DNA from: Candidatus Obscuribacterales bacterium | GTDB lineage: Bacteria > Cyanobacteriota > Vampirovibrionia > Obscuribacterales > Obscuribacteraceae | Reading direction: 5' to 3' | Assembly (NCBI GenBank): GCA_019746975.1 | Contig: JAIERK010000052.1 | Coordinates: 1-44,947, forward strand | Length of the DNA stretch: 44,947 bases | Part shown: one piece after another, positions 8,664-17,049 of the stretch | Position numbering within the stretch: the first letter of the stretch is position 1 | Layout: every line of letters begins with the position of its first letter | Notes under the pieces: generated by a model | Databases searched by the model: none | What the model was told of the DNA's origin: nothing | What the model saw: the letters and a program-made list of their open reading frames with translations, nothing else | Translations under genes and position numbers: made by a program

Positions 8664-9356
8664 TCAGTCGTCAAACGCTAATTCTTTGTATGGCTCTACG
8701 AAGACCGTCGGACCATCCGTTTCGACAATCATGACTTTCGTTCCTTTGTTGATTGCGATTCCAAGTTTCGACCGGGCGGCTGAATTGTATATTTTCGATT
8801 GGATGACAAAGGTCACTTCGCCGGCACGGTTCTCAGCGATCGGAATTAGAACTTCCGCGACGTGACCTATGATCTCTTCGTGCCGCATGTGGGATGAGCT
8901 GGTTCCATAGTGCATCATCGAGCGAATAGCCGCTTTGAAGATGTTAATCATGAGAAAACCAGCAAGAAATGCCGGTATCAAGGTGACGAAACCGAGCCAC
9001 GGCAGTACATATCCGGCCGCGTAGCCGGCAAGCCCGAAGAACGCCAGAAATATGGCGATAGACATTGGACTCAAAAGCGACAGAATAAGCTTTCCTGCGC
9101 GATGGTCCAAGCCCACCGGCCCATAACGGTTAGTGGTCGAGCCCTGGTCTCCGTGACCATCTCCATCATGTCCGTGCCCGTGATCACCGCCATCATGTCC
9201 ACCGCCATCATGTCCACCACCGTCATGGTCACCATGTCCTCCGCCGTCTTGAGCACCTTCATCCAGTTGGCCCATGGCGAAGTTGAAGATGAGGAAGCCC
9301 CCGCCGACCATCGCACACATGAAGTACGCCTGACTCAATAACCCTTGGGGAAACAT
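8664..9356 (-). CDS. NfeD/YqiJ-like membrane protein with His-rich loop
   Basis: The protein has 230 residues. There is a hydrophobic segment at about 10-28, then a loop (about 36-71) made almost only of His, Gly and Asp in repeats such as GGGHDGGGHD. Two more membrane segments follow (about 90-141), and an OB-fold domain of the NfeD type lies at about 160-222. NfeD-family proteins are encoded with flotillins and help arrange membrane domains. This gene leads a same-strand cluster with two SPFH genes, 50 bases ahead of the first. The His/Asp loop, which may face the periplasm, could bind Zn, Ni or Cu. That loop is not part of the usual family layout as I know it. Confidence 0.85.
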   Translation of the reverse strand: MFPQGLLSQAYFMCAMVGGGFLIFNFAMGQLDEGAQDGGGHGDHDGGGHDGGGHDGGDHGHGHDGDGHGDQGSTTNRYGPVGLDHRAGKLILSLLSPMSIAIFLAFFGLAGYAAGYVLPWLGFVTLIPAFLAGFLMINIFKAAIRSMMHYGTSSSHMRHEEIIGHVAEVLIPIAENRAGEVTFVIQSKIYNSAARSKLGIAINKGTKVMIVETDGPTVFVEPYKELAFDD

Positions 9357-9536
9357 GTTTTAGGTCCTCACGGAAAGCCACAAGTAAGAGTTCCTTTGGA
9401 GAAAAATACCCGTCTTTTGATCGATTGAAACCCGGAAAAGCCCCACAGGACCTAAAGAAAAGACTAAGATTGCATTCCTCGTGCTGGCGTAGTACAACCT
9501 GGCATAGTGAACAAAGCATGCGCAGGCGAAGGCTGA

Positions 9537-12194
9537 ATGGAAATTGTAGTCACTCACAACAATATGGATTTCGATGCATTGGCTGCGCAGTTCGGCGTGA
9601 CCTGTCTGTACCCGTCAGTGAAGATCGTGCTCGGTTATCCGCTGCAGGGTAATGTGCGCGAGTTCTTGGCGTTGTACCGCAGCTCGCTGCCTCTGGTGCA
9701 GTCGAAGTTTATCGAGTTTGAAAAGGTGACCAAGATCTATGTGGTCGACTGCCAGCATGTGGATCGCTTAGATGTTTCGCTCAGAACATTTCTAAACGAG
9801 ACAAAGAGTCGTCCGCCAATTGTTGTTTTCGATCACCACACGAGAGATCCTGATGGTTTGATCAAGATAGCTGATCGCGAGTCGCAAATTGTGCCTGTTG
9901 GTTCGGCAACAACGCTGCTCGTCGATCAACTGAGAATGAGGAAAGCAAAACTCACTCCGTTTGCTGCAACGCTGCTTGCTCTGGGTATCTACGAGGATAC
10001 TGGTTGCCTTACATTCACAGGAACCACCGCGACTGACGCGAGGTGTGTTGCGTATCTGCTCAAGCACGGAGTCGATCTGGAGCAGGTTAACTCTTACATC
10101 AGACCTAAGCTGAAGCAGGAGCAGGTGAGCCTATTGGAGTCGCTCGTCAAATCCGCTGTTGTTACTTCCATTGAAGGGTCGAAGGTGGTGCTGTCCTACT
10201 CGAAGACGGAGCGATTCGTCGACGGGCTAGCCAATTTGACCAGTAAGATGCTGGAGATCATGTCTTGCGATGCGGCTTTCTGTGCCGTATACATGAGAGA
10301 TCGCATTCACCTTGTCGGAAGAAGCGATTCTCAGTTAGTAGATGTTCGTTATGTCGTCCGCCGATTTGGCGGCGATGGCCATCCTGGAGCCGGCTCCGCC
10401 GTGATCAAAGACAATGCTCCGCGCTCTGTTCTCCAGGAAATCGAAGGAATGCTTGCTGAGAAGTTACCACCCGAGCCCACAGCGGCCGATATCATGATGA
10501 GCCCGGTGCGAACAATCAAGCCGACCAGCACGATGGAAGAAGCGTCACGTCTGATGATCAGATACGGTCAGGACGGCTTCGTTGTCGTTGACAATGGCGA
10601 AGTAGAAGGCGTCATCTCTCGTCGGGACATCGATCAGGCTGTTCACCATAAGCTCGGGCATGCGCCTGTTCTCGGTTTTATGAGCAGACCCGTGATAAAG
10701 GTGAAGCCCGAGTCGCCCTTGAGCGAGATTCAGCGTGTGATGGTGAAGGAGGACATTGGCAGGGTCCCTGTTCTCACTGAAGAAGGAGAGCTTGTCGGTT
10801 TGGTCACGCGCCACACTGTACTTCAGACTTTGTATGGCGAGAAGGCCGTCGTCAGTGACCTCGGTGATCTGGAAGAATTGGAGTCGACAAGGACGAAGAG
10901 AAGGAGCAAGCCCGCGCAGTTTGCCGACAAGGTGGAGCTGCTCGAACCTTCTGTCCGCTGGTTATGTCACCAACTTGGCGAAGTTGCTGCCCGCAATGAC
11001 ATGGTGGCATATGCGGTGGGAGGATTTGTCCGCGATCTATTTCTTTCGCGAGCTAATTTCGATCTCGACTATGTTATCGAAGGCTCCGCCATCGAGTTGG
11101 CTGATGCTCTCGAGCGCGAGTATCCATCGCGTCTAGAAGTGGTGGCAAAGCACGATCGATTCCAAACTGCTACGCTTTCGTTTTACGCCGATCGAAAGCG
11201 CGAGGTTGATCTTTCGACAGCACGAACCGAGTACTACGAGTATCCTGCCGCCCTACCTACGGTAGAACCATCTCGACTCGAGCAAGATCTTTTCCGCAGA
11301 GATTTTACGATAAATGCTCTGGCTGTCTGTCTCAATCCAGGGCGATTCGGCGAACTCGTCGATCATTATGATGGTTTGGGCGACTTGCGGAAAAAAATAA
11401 TTCGCATACTCCATCCATTCAGTTTCATCGAAGATCCCACTCGCATTGTCAGGGCAGCTAGGTTCGCTGCGAGACTTGGTTTTCATCTGGATAGTAAGAG
11501 CAAAGAGCGCGCCAAGAAAGCGATTTCGATGGGCGTATTCGACGAACTTGGCGGCGTGCGGCTTCGGGAAGAGGTACGCATGATTCTGGAGTCACCTCAT
11601 CGCATCGTCGCACTGGATCTCCTTAACGAGCTCGGTGGCTGCCTGCGCTTCCTCGATAGCGAGCTGGAGTATAGTTTGCGAACTAAGCATTTAGTCAGGC
11701 GTGCCGAACGGCTACTGGAAAGATATCAGCTTGATGAGCCCTGGGTCGTGTACCTTGGGTTGCTTGTCGCTTCGGCTCCTGCGCGTAAAGCGGAGTCGAT
11801 TTTCGGTCGGCTCTCTCTGGCCAACGACCAGAAGCAAAAAATCGCCGGTGGCATTGAGCTTTCTACAAAAGCCTTCGGTAACGAGCCTTTGTCGAGGAGC
11901 AAGATATTCAAGTTGCTCCGGGGGCATCGTCGCGAGAGTCTCGCTATCGCCGCGTGTCTGGCAGCACCCGGAACGAGTGTACGGCGTATGATAAAAATCT
12001 ATCTGGAGGAGCTGACCGATGTAACTGTCCGATTGGGTGGAAGAGATCTGGTCGAAATGGGTATAGCTGAAGGACCGGAGATTGGACGTGTACTTAATGA
12101 TTTGTTGGAGGGCCGCCTGGACGGTACCATCAAATCCGAGTCGGATGAGAAAGAGTTTGTACTCTCGTGTATTAACAAAACGCCGTTGACTTAA
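9537..12194 (+). CDS. DHH-CBS-tRNA nucleotidyltransferase fusion (A- or CCA-adding type)
   Basis: The protein has 885 residues with several domains in order. The DHH phosphoesterase domain has metal ligands at NNMDFDAL (8-15) and VFDHHTRD (97-104). A DHHA1-like part has GGDGHPGAGS (278-287). Two CBS domains lie at about 315-372 and 377-434. The class II nucleotidyltransferase head has GGFVRD (495-500), DLDYVIEG (509-516) and RRDFTINALA (587-596), followed by the RNA-binding region from EDPTRIVRAARF. The same arrangement is known in A-adding tRNA enzymes of Aquifex and some cyanobacteria, where CC- and A-addition are split between two proteins. Which reaction this one performs cannot be read by eye. 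The DHH part may act as an RNA or nucleotide phosphoesterase, and the CBS pair may sense adenylates. Confidence 0.9.
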   Translation: MEIVVTHNNMDFDALAAQFGVTCLYPSVKIVLGYPLQGNVREFLALYRSSLPLVQSKFIEFEKVTKIYVVDCQHVDRLDVSLRTFLNETKSRPPIVVFDHHTRDPDGLIKIADRESQIVPVGSATTLLVDQLRMRKAKLTPFAATLLALGIYEDTGCLTFTGTTATDARCVAYLLKHGVDLEQVNSYIRPKLKQEQVSLLESLVKSAVVTSIEGSKVVLSYSKTERFVDGLANLTSKMLEIMSCDAAFCAVYMRDRIHLVGRSDSQLVDVRYVVRRFGGDGHPGAGSAVIKDNAPRSVLQEIEGMLAEKLPPEPTAADIMMSPVRTIKPTSTMEEASRLMIRYGQDGFVVVDNGEVEGVISRRDIDQAVHHKLGHAPVLGFMSRPVIKVKPESPLSEIQRVMVKEDIGRVPVLTEEGELVGLVTRHTVLQTLYGEKAVVSDLGDLEELESTRTKRRSKPAQFADKVELLEPSVRWLCHQLGEVAARNDMVAYAVGGFVRDLFLSRANFDLDYVIEGSAIELADALEREYPSRLEVVAKHDRFQTATLSFYADRKREVDLSTARTEYYEYPAALPTVEPSRLEQDLFRRDFTINALAVCLNPGRFGELVDHYDGLGDLRKKIIRILHPFSFIEDPTRIVRAARFAARLGFHLDSKSKERAKKAISMGVFDELGGVRLREEVRMILESPHRIVALDLLNELGGCLRFLDSELEYSLRTKHLVRRAERLLERYQLDEPWVVYLGLLVASAPARKAESIFGRLSLANDQKQKIAGGIELSTKAFGNEPLSRSKIFKLLRGHRRESLAIAACLAAPGTSVRRMIKIYLEELTDVTVRLGGRDLVEMGIAEGPEIGRVLNDLLEGRLDGTIKSESDEKEFVLSCINKTPLT

Positions 12195-12326
12195 AAATGG
12201 ATAGTGATGAGGCTTCGCAAGATTCTGACGGTCCACGAACTTTCAGGGGTGGGCGGTATGTGGATATGCATTTGCTTGCCACAGGCGCAATTGACTTCAT
12301 CGCCAAGACGAACAAGCGCGTCATTC

Positions 12327-13337
12327 TTAACCGGGAAAGTCCCTTGGCACCATGACTGATACCGCTTGTGGTGCAATTTCGATGTGGATCGGAGTAGTTC
12401 CGCAGGCATCGCCGTCGATCATGGCCTTGACTTGCTGGTGAAGGACGAGCGGTGGTTTTTCGTAGAAGCCAAAGCTATTCTTCAATCGACGCCAAGTTTT
12501 CTGCACGATCGATGTGTGCCGGCTTATCGGAACAATTTCCATATCTACCGATTTAACCTTTTTGACATAGTATGGAGCTTGCTCGCCGCCCATGCCGCCG
12601 GCGAATCGAAAGCCCATCTCCAGATAATCGTGGAACTCCTGCGGCGCGAGTACACAAAGATCCAGTATCCCATCGTCGATGCGGGCCGATTCGGACAGAA
12701 GTCCGATGCCGAAATCGGCGATATTGAGGACGAAAATCCCTGAGGCGGCTACTGTGAAGCTTTCTCCCTCGGTTGTTATCTTGATGAAGACAGGCGCTTG
12801 AGCTATGGTTTGAACCAGTGAGCCGGCGTATGCGAGCATTTTCCAGTTGACCTTGTCGTGATGCTCCGGAGTCAGAATGGCATCGCTCATCGGCCCGATA
12901 CCGGCACCCACGGCGAAGTAATGACCGTTCATGATGCCCATATCCATACAAAATTTCTTGCCGTCTACAAGAGTGTCGACTGCCTTCTCTAGCGGGTCAG
13001 ACAGGAAGTTATCGTCATAGAGTCCCAGGTTGCGCGCTAATTGATTTCCTGTTCCGGCGGGGATGATCCCGACTGGAATGTCAAGCTTGGCCTTGGCTAC
13101 GGCTTCCAGGGCTATTCGCAAAGTGCCGTCGCCGCCGGTGGCTACTAACAGGTCTGATTCACCTCTTTTGGTTAGTAATTTGATTATGCCATCTGAGTTA
13201 AGATCGCGACTGGTAGCGACTGTCGACACTTCGTAGTCGGCGCTGCAAAGTCTGTGCACAATCTTTCCGATCCACCACTCTGGCGAGACCGCAGAACCCG
13301 CATGAGGGTTGTAAAGTAAATGAGCAAGTTTACGCAC
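12327..13337 (-). CDS. diacylglycerol kinase-family lipid kinase (YegS/DgkB-like)
   Basis: The protein has 336 residues. The DAGK catalytic domain starts at the N-terminus: LLYNPHAGS (7-15), then the nucleotide-binding ATGGDGTLR (66-74) and IIPAGTGNQLARNLG (91-105). Acidic residues and the FGIGLLSESARIDDG segment fit the C-terminal domain. Members phosphorylate diacylglycerol, sphingosine or related lipids; the substrate here is not shown. The length is typical. It converges with the nucleotidyltransferase fusion, about 130 bases away, and shares no operon with it. The ATG at 13337 has little Shine-Dalgarno signal. Confidence 0.9.
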   Translation of the reverse strand: MRKLAHLLYNPHAGSAVSPEWWIGKIVHRLCSADYEVSTVATSRDLNSDGIIKLLTKRGESDLLVATGGDGTLRIALEAVAKAKLDIPVGIIPAGTGNQLARNLGLYDDNFLSDPLEKAVDTLVDGKKFCMDMGIMNGHYFAVGAGIGPMSDAILTPEHHDKVNWKMLAYAGSLVQTIAQAPVFIKITTEGESFTVAASGIFVLNIADFGIGLLSESARIDDGILDLCVLAPQEFHDYLEMGFRFAGGMGGEQAPYYVKKVKSVDMEIVPISRHTSIVQKTWRRLKNSFGFYEKPPLVLHQQVKAMIDGDACGTTPIHIEIAPQAVSVMVPRDFPG

Positions 13338-13638
13338 AAAAATTAGTTACCAAGTGGATATATCGCCGTGCCTGCTTGGGATATCAGGTATTTATCTGAT
13401 CGGTTGTTAGAAGTATCTAGCTTGCACCCGAAGTCAATAGCCTATAAAATCCTCGCTTATGGTCCATTGACAAAGTTGTCATTGGTATTTTCCAGCTTCG
13501 GATAATAGATTTTATTTCCATGATGATCTGTTGCATGTTAAGTTATGGAAGTCCATTCGGATATTAAACGTTCAATATCTGGAACCGCTCGAATCGACAG
13601 TTTTGCAACAGCTATCGATCTATGATAAGGCAGGATCT
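13338..13638. other. divergent intergenic region, 301 bases
   Basis: This region lies between the lipid-kinase gene (minus) and the START-like gene (plus). A possible sigma-70-type promoter for the plus gene is TTGTCA at 13476-13481 with GATAAT at 13501-13506. The 19-base spacer makes this weak. The upstream reading frame from an ATG at 13531 has no ribosome binding site, so I treat that part as leader. Confidence 0.35.
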
Positions 13639-14238
13639 GTGAAGGTAAACCTCTGGAAACTCTCGACGTTAGCCATTGCTGCTACATTCATCGGGCTTTC
13701 AAATTTTCAACCAGCTCTGGCGGATTCGCATCATTCAGCCCACGCAGCCCAATGCTCATTAACCGAGTCTGTGATCAATGGTCATAAGTATTCGGTAGCG
13801 AAAGTGATAGTTCATGCCACGCCGCATCAGGTGTGGAATATACTCACTGATTACGATAATGCTCCGAAAATTTTCCCTCAGGTGAAGAAATGCCATGTCG
13901 TTAAAGACGAGGGTGCGACCAAGCTTCTTAAGCATACGGTGGCGCCGTCCGGACCGGTTGGCACATACACCTACCTTCTGAAGATCACGGAGAGGGCTCC
14001 GCATGGTATGGAATGGCAAAGAGTGAGCGGAGCTTTCAAGGAAGTAAAAGGATTTTGGAAGCTCGAGCCGCTGGACAGTCGGACCACGCTTTGTACATAT
14101 GCCAGTTATGTCGATGGTGGATTCTTCATTCCGCAGCCCCTTATCAGACGCCAGAGTCGCATTGACATGCCGGCAGTTATGGCGACGTTGAAAAATCAGG
14201 TGGAAAACAAAACTCAGATAGCGGAAAAACCAAACTAA
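13639..14238 (+). CDS. exported START-like (SRPBCC/polyketide cyclase) protein
   Basis: I chose the GTG at 13639 because CAGGA lies just ahead and the product (199 residues) then begins with a clean signal peptide (MKVNLWKLS, hydrophobic core, cut near ALA-DSHH). An upstream ATG at 13531 would bury that signal. After it comes an SRPBCC/START-like fold: the stretch from HATPHQVWNILTDYDNAP to FPQVKKCHVV is the usual first helix-strand part. Such domains bind lipids or other hydrophobic ligands. The ligand is unknown and an exported form suggests an envelope role. The stop abuts the stop of the convergent pseudokinase gene with no base between. Confidence 0.8.
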   Translation: MKVNLWKLSTLAIAATFIGLSNFQPALADSHHSAHAAQCSLTESVINGHKYSVAKVIVHATPHQVWNILTDYDNAPKIFPQVKKCHVVKDEGATKLLKHTVAPSGPVGTYTYLLKITERAPHGMEWQRVSGAFKEVKGFWKLEPLDSRTTLCTYASYVDGGFFIPQPLIRRQSRIDMPAVMATLKNQVENKTQIAEKPN

Positions 14239-16947
14239 TTACTGTTTTCCGTCAAGTCGCTCGATTACTCTTCGATTGTCCTTCTTTTGTTGCCAGTTGT
14301 TGGTGACGCCGAAAGAGACGCTTCGAAGACCTCTCAGTCCGCGTTTGCCTTCTGGAAGTGCCCAGAGCTGCGGGGTTGCGTGGACGTCCTTGGTTCGGAT
14401 CTTGGCAGGCGATTTTGGAATTTGACTTGGTTTGATCATTGGTTCGACACCAACGCGAAGTTGGCTCGGGTCATCTTTTGGTTTGCTGCGCCCTGGCCAG
14501 AGCTGGGACAATCGCAGGGATGCCTCAGTGAATGAGCTCCTTACACGATCTGGATTGCTCACGATGAACAGTGCACTGCCTAGACCAACTCCGGTAAATA
14601 TAGTAATCGCGACGATCAGCTTGACCAAACTCACAAGTGGAGATTGACGCGGTCCTTTTACGCTGACACTCTTTGTGAACCGCATGACTGCAGTTCGTTC
14701 TTGATTATTTTGATTTTTCTTCAGTTCTACCAGTCGATGAATTGTTGTGCGAATCTGTCCTTTTCGTTGTCGTCTGTGCTTCGATTTCCGAGTCAAGGCT
14801 GCACTTCCAGGGGTTTCCCCGAGTAAAACTGGCCCGGCGGATTCAGTGTTGAACCCTTTGACTGTGACTGAGTCTTCCCGATTGAGATTGTCGATTTCAG
14901 AAGTGACAGCCTCGTCGAGACCTCCCGATTCAGTGTCGTCACCATCTTCGTGGACCTTCTTGATCCAGCTTTCCACGGCGTTTTTGAACTGTGTGGCGGT
15001 TTCGAATCGGTAAGAAGGATTTGGCTCGAGCGCTTGCTGAATCAGCGCATCAAGGTCTTCGAGGAACTTCAAATCCGGATTGTGTTTCGCTACTGGATCC
15101 AAATCTCGTTCTATGGTGGTGTCAACAATCTTTCCGGGCGCGTGTCCTGTTGCGATCTTGTAAGCGATGGCGCCCAGGCTGTATATGTCGGACTGCGCGG
15201 AGAAGGGCTCGCCCTTATGGGTCTCTGGGCTTAGGTAACAGTCGTCGTTAATGACTCTGCCTGTGGTGCCTCGAGCGGTCGCGCATACGGCTGCCACCTG
15301 AAAGTCCATCAGTTTTGCCCGAAGCTGATCATCCTGGTCGGCCATCAAGATGTTGTGAGGAGACAATCGTCCGTGGAAAATTCCTTTCAAATGGGCATAC
15401 TCGAGAGCCGATGCGGCCTGATACAAGACCTGTGCGATGCCGTCTTCTTCGTCGAGTTTTTCGACGGAGGCCAGGATCTCCTCCATGCTCACCCCAGTTA
15501 AGTGCTCCATGATGTAAAACGGCTGTCCCTGGGCTGACTCGAGGTACGCTAGTGAACGCACGATATTAGGGTGTTTAAGCTTGCCTTGTGTCTTGACTGC
15601 ATCTGCGAAATTACGCATGAAGGCGTAGTCGCCAGTCTTCGTTGTTTTTACGGCAACTACCGAGTCCGTTTTCAGCTGTAATCCCGAGTAGACTTCGCAT
15701 GTGGCACTCTCGCCTATGGCATCGAGCAGAGAATACGAGTCGAACAAGACTTGCCCGACGAGGGAGAACTTTATGCCAGGACCGAGATGAATTCCTTTCG
15801 CCTTTGCCAGGCTGGGAAAAACCCCTTCTCGCCGTTCGTCGAGAACGAACTCATCAGGGTCTATCTCGTCCGCGTTGATGGTCAAGTCCGGTCCCAAGAG
15901 CTCGGCGGCAGTCTGAGAGGGAACTTGCACGCTGACAAGCTTGCTCACCCCGGTTATCAGATCTTCGTCAAGTTCGTCGGCGCTGCTAACCTGCGCCGGG
16001 ACGAGGTCTATCGGTGCTGCCGGTGACGAGCCTATGGTGGCATACGAAGGTATGGGGTAAGAGTAGTCGACCGGATCGGAGCTCGTCTCAAGCAGTCCAT
16101 CGTCGTCTCCAGACGGAAATACGGTAGGGCGAGGGGAGGCGCTTGCGGCCGAAATTGACGCAACCGGGCTCGTGTTGTTCGCATTGATTGAGGTGGGTTC
16201 AGTGAGCGGTGGCATCGGACCAGGATCGAGCTGTGATACCGTGGGTAGTGGCGGCCACCAGGTCTCCTCCTGATCGCTGGAAGTTGACGGCGGAGCGGGG
16301 GCGGGCGTTGCGCTCCGTAATGGCGTGCTAGCCGGGGCTGCCGCCTGCGCAGGTGGATTGATGGACTGCTGTTTGGTATTAGAAGCGGTATCAGAGGGCG
16401 GGGTTGATCTTGCCGCCCATGGTGGTGCGGGGTAGGCCGAAGAGGGCTGCTGCGGTTGTTCTGTAATGGAAGGTGATGTGCGGTCGCCCGGGCGAACATC
16501 GGTCCCGGGCCCTGTCTTGGAGGATCCTTTGGTAGTATCGTTGCCGGTATCAGTGCGAGCGCTCGAAATGTTGGGCGAACTAGCGGTAGACGAGCCGAGC
16601 GGCCCGGCCGTAGATCGACGAGACGAGAAGAGTTCTGGATTGGGTTGCCAGGTCCTAACGCTCGATGGATTCGACGTCGGTACTTGTCCCTTCTGTATCG
16701 GAGAGATTACTGGAGATGGTCCCGAGTCCGAGCCATTCTCGTCTGCATTGATTTTGGCCAGCGCGCGCAGCAAGGCTTCATCAGGTGGTTTTGCCTGTGC
16801 TGCAGGTTGATTGGTCAGCCAGCTAGGACGGTTGACCTGTGCTTGGCCCTTGTTAATATCAGACGCGCCTGCGATCGAACCAGTCTGATTCGATCGCTCG
16901 TCTGTCTTGTCCTTGTCGTTGTCCTTGGGCTCAGTGTCGTCAGTCAT
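14239..16947 (-). CDS. membrane-anchored Ser/Thr pseudokinase with long disordered N-terminus
   Basis: The product has 902 residues if it starts at the ATG at 16947 (AGGCGG ahead); a TTG at 17016 would add 23. Residues 1 to about 390 are Pro/Ser/Thr-rich and probably disordered. A kinase-like fold spans about 400-665, then one membrane helix (about 771-797) and a basic tail. The catalytic motifs are degraded. The Gly-rich loop reads GESATCEV, the HRD motif is HGRLSPHN (no catalytic Asp) and DFG is DFQ. The beta-3 Lys (VAVKTTK), SPE and DIYSLG segments remain. It probably binds partners, or perhaps ATP, rather than phosphorylating. The gene lies next to an intact kinase of similar layout on the same strand, about 100 bases downstream of it. 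Confidence 0.85.
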   Translation of the reverse strand: MTDDTEPKDNDKDKTDERSNQTGSIAGASDINKGQAQVNRPSWLTNQPAAQAKPPDEALLRALAKINADENGSDSGPSPVISPIQKGQVPTSNPSSVRTWQPNPELFSSRRSTAGPLGSSTASSPNISSARTDTGNDTTKGSSKTGPGTDVRPGDRTSPSITEQPQQPSSAYPAPPWAARSTPPSDTASNTKQQSINPPAQAAAPASTPLRSATPAPAPPSTSSDQEETWWPPLPTVSQLDPGPMPPLTEPTSINANNTSPVASISAASASPRPTVFPSGDDDGLLETSSDPVDYSYPIPSYATIGSSPAAPIDLVPAQVSSADELDEDLITGVSKLVSVQVPSQTAAELLGPDLTINADEIDPDEFVLDERREGVFPSLAKAKGIHLGPGIKFSLVGQVLFDSYSLLDAIGESATCEVYSGLQLKTDSVVAVKTTKTGDYAFMRNFADAVKTQGKLKHPNIVRSLAYLESAQGQPFYIMEHLTGVSMEEILASVEKLDEEDGIAQVLYQAASALEYAHLKGIFHGRLSPHNILMADQDDQLRAKLMDFQVAAVCATARGTTGRVINDDCYLSPETHKGEPFSAQSDIYSLGAIAYKIATGHAPGKIVDTTIERDLDPVAKHNPDLKFLEDLDALIQQALEPNPSYRFETATQFKNAVESWIKKVHEDGDDTESGGLDEAVTSEIDNLNREDSVTVKGFNTESAGPVLLGETPGSAALTRKSKHRRQRKGQIRTTIHRLVELKKNQNNQERTAVMRFTKSVSVKGPRQSPLVSLVKLIVAITIFTGVGLGSALFIVSNPDRVRSSFTEASLRLSQLWPGRSKPKDDPSQLRVGVEPMIKPSQIPKSPAKIRTKDVHATPQLWALPEGKRGLRGLRSVSFGVTNNWQQKKDNRRVIERLDGKQ

Positions 16948-17049
16948 GTCCGGATGTCCGCCTGCCAATATATTGTGCCCATCCGGCTCTGGAATCAATA
17001 AATAGGGAAACGCCAATATTGCGACTGTTTCAAACCGTTTAGCCTCGGA

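Noticed and set aside
12197..12355. 52-codon plus-strand frame right after the nucleotidyltransferase stop, overlapping the lipid-kinase end
   Set aside because: No ribosome site of its own, short, and it overlaps the convergent gene; chance is the simpler view.
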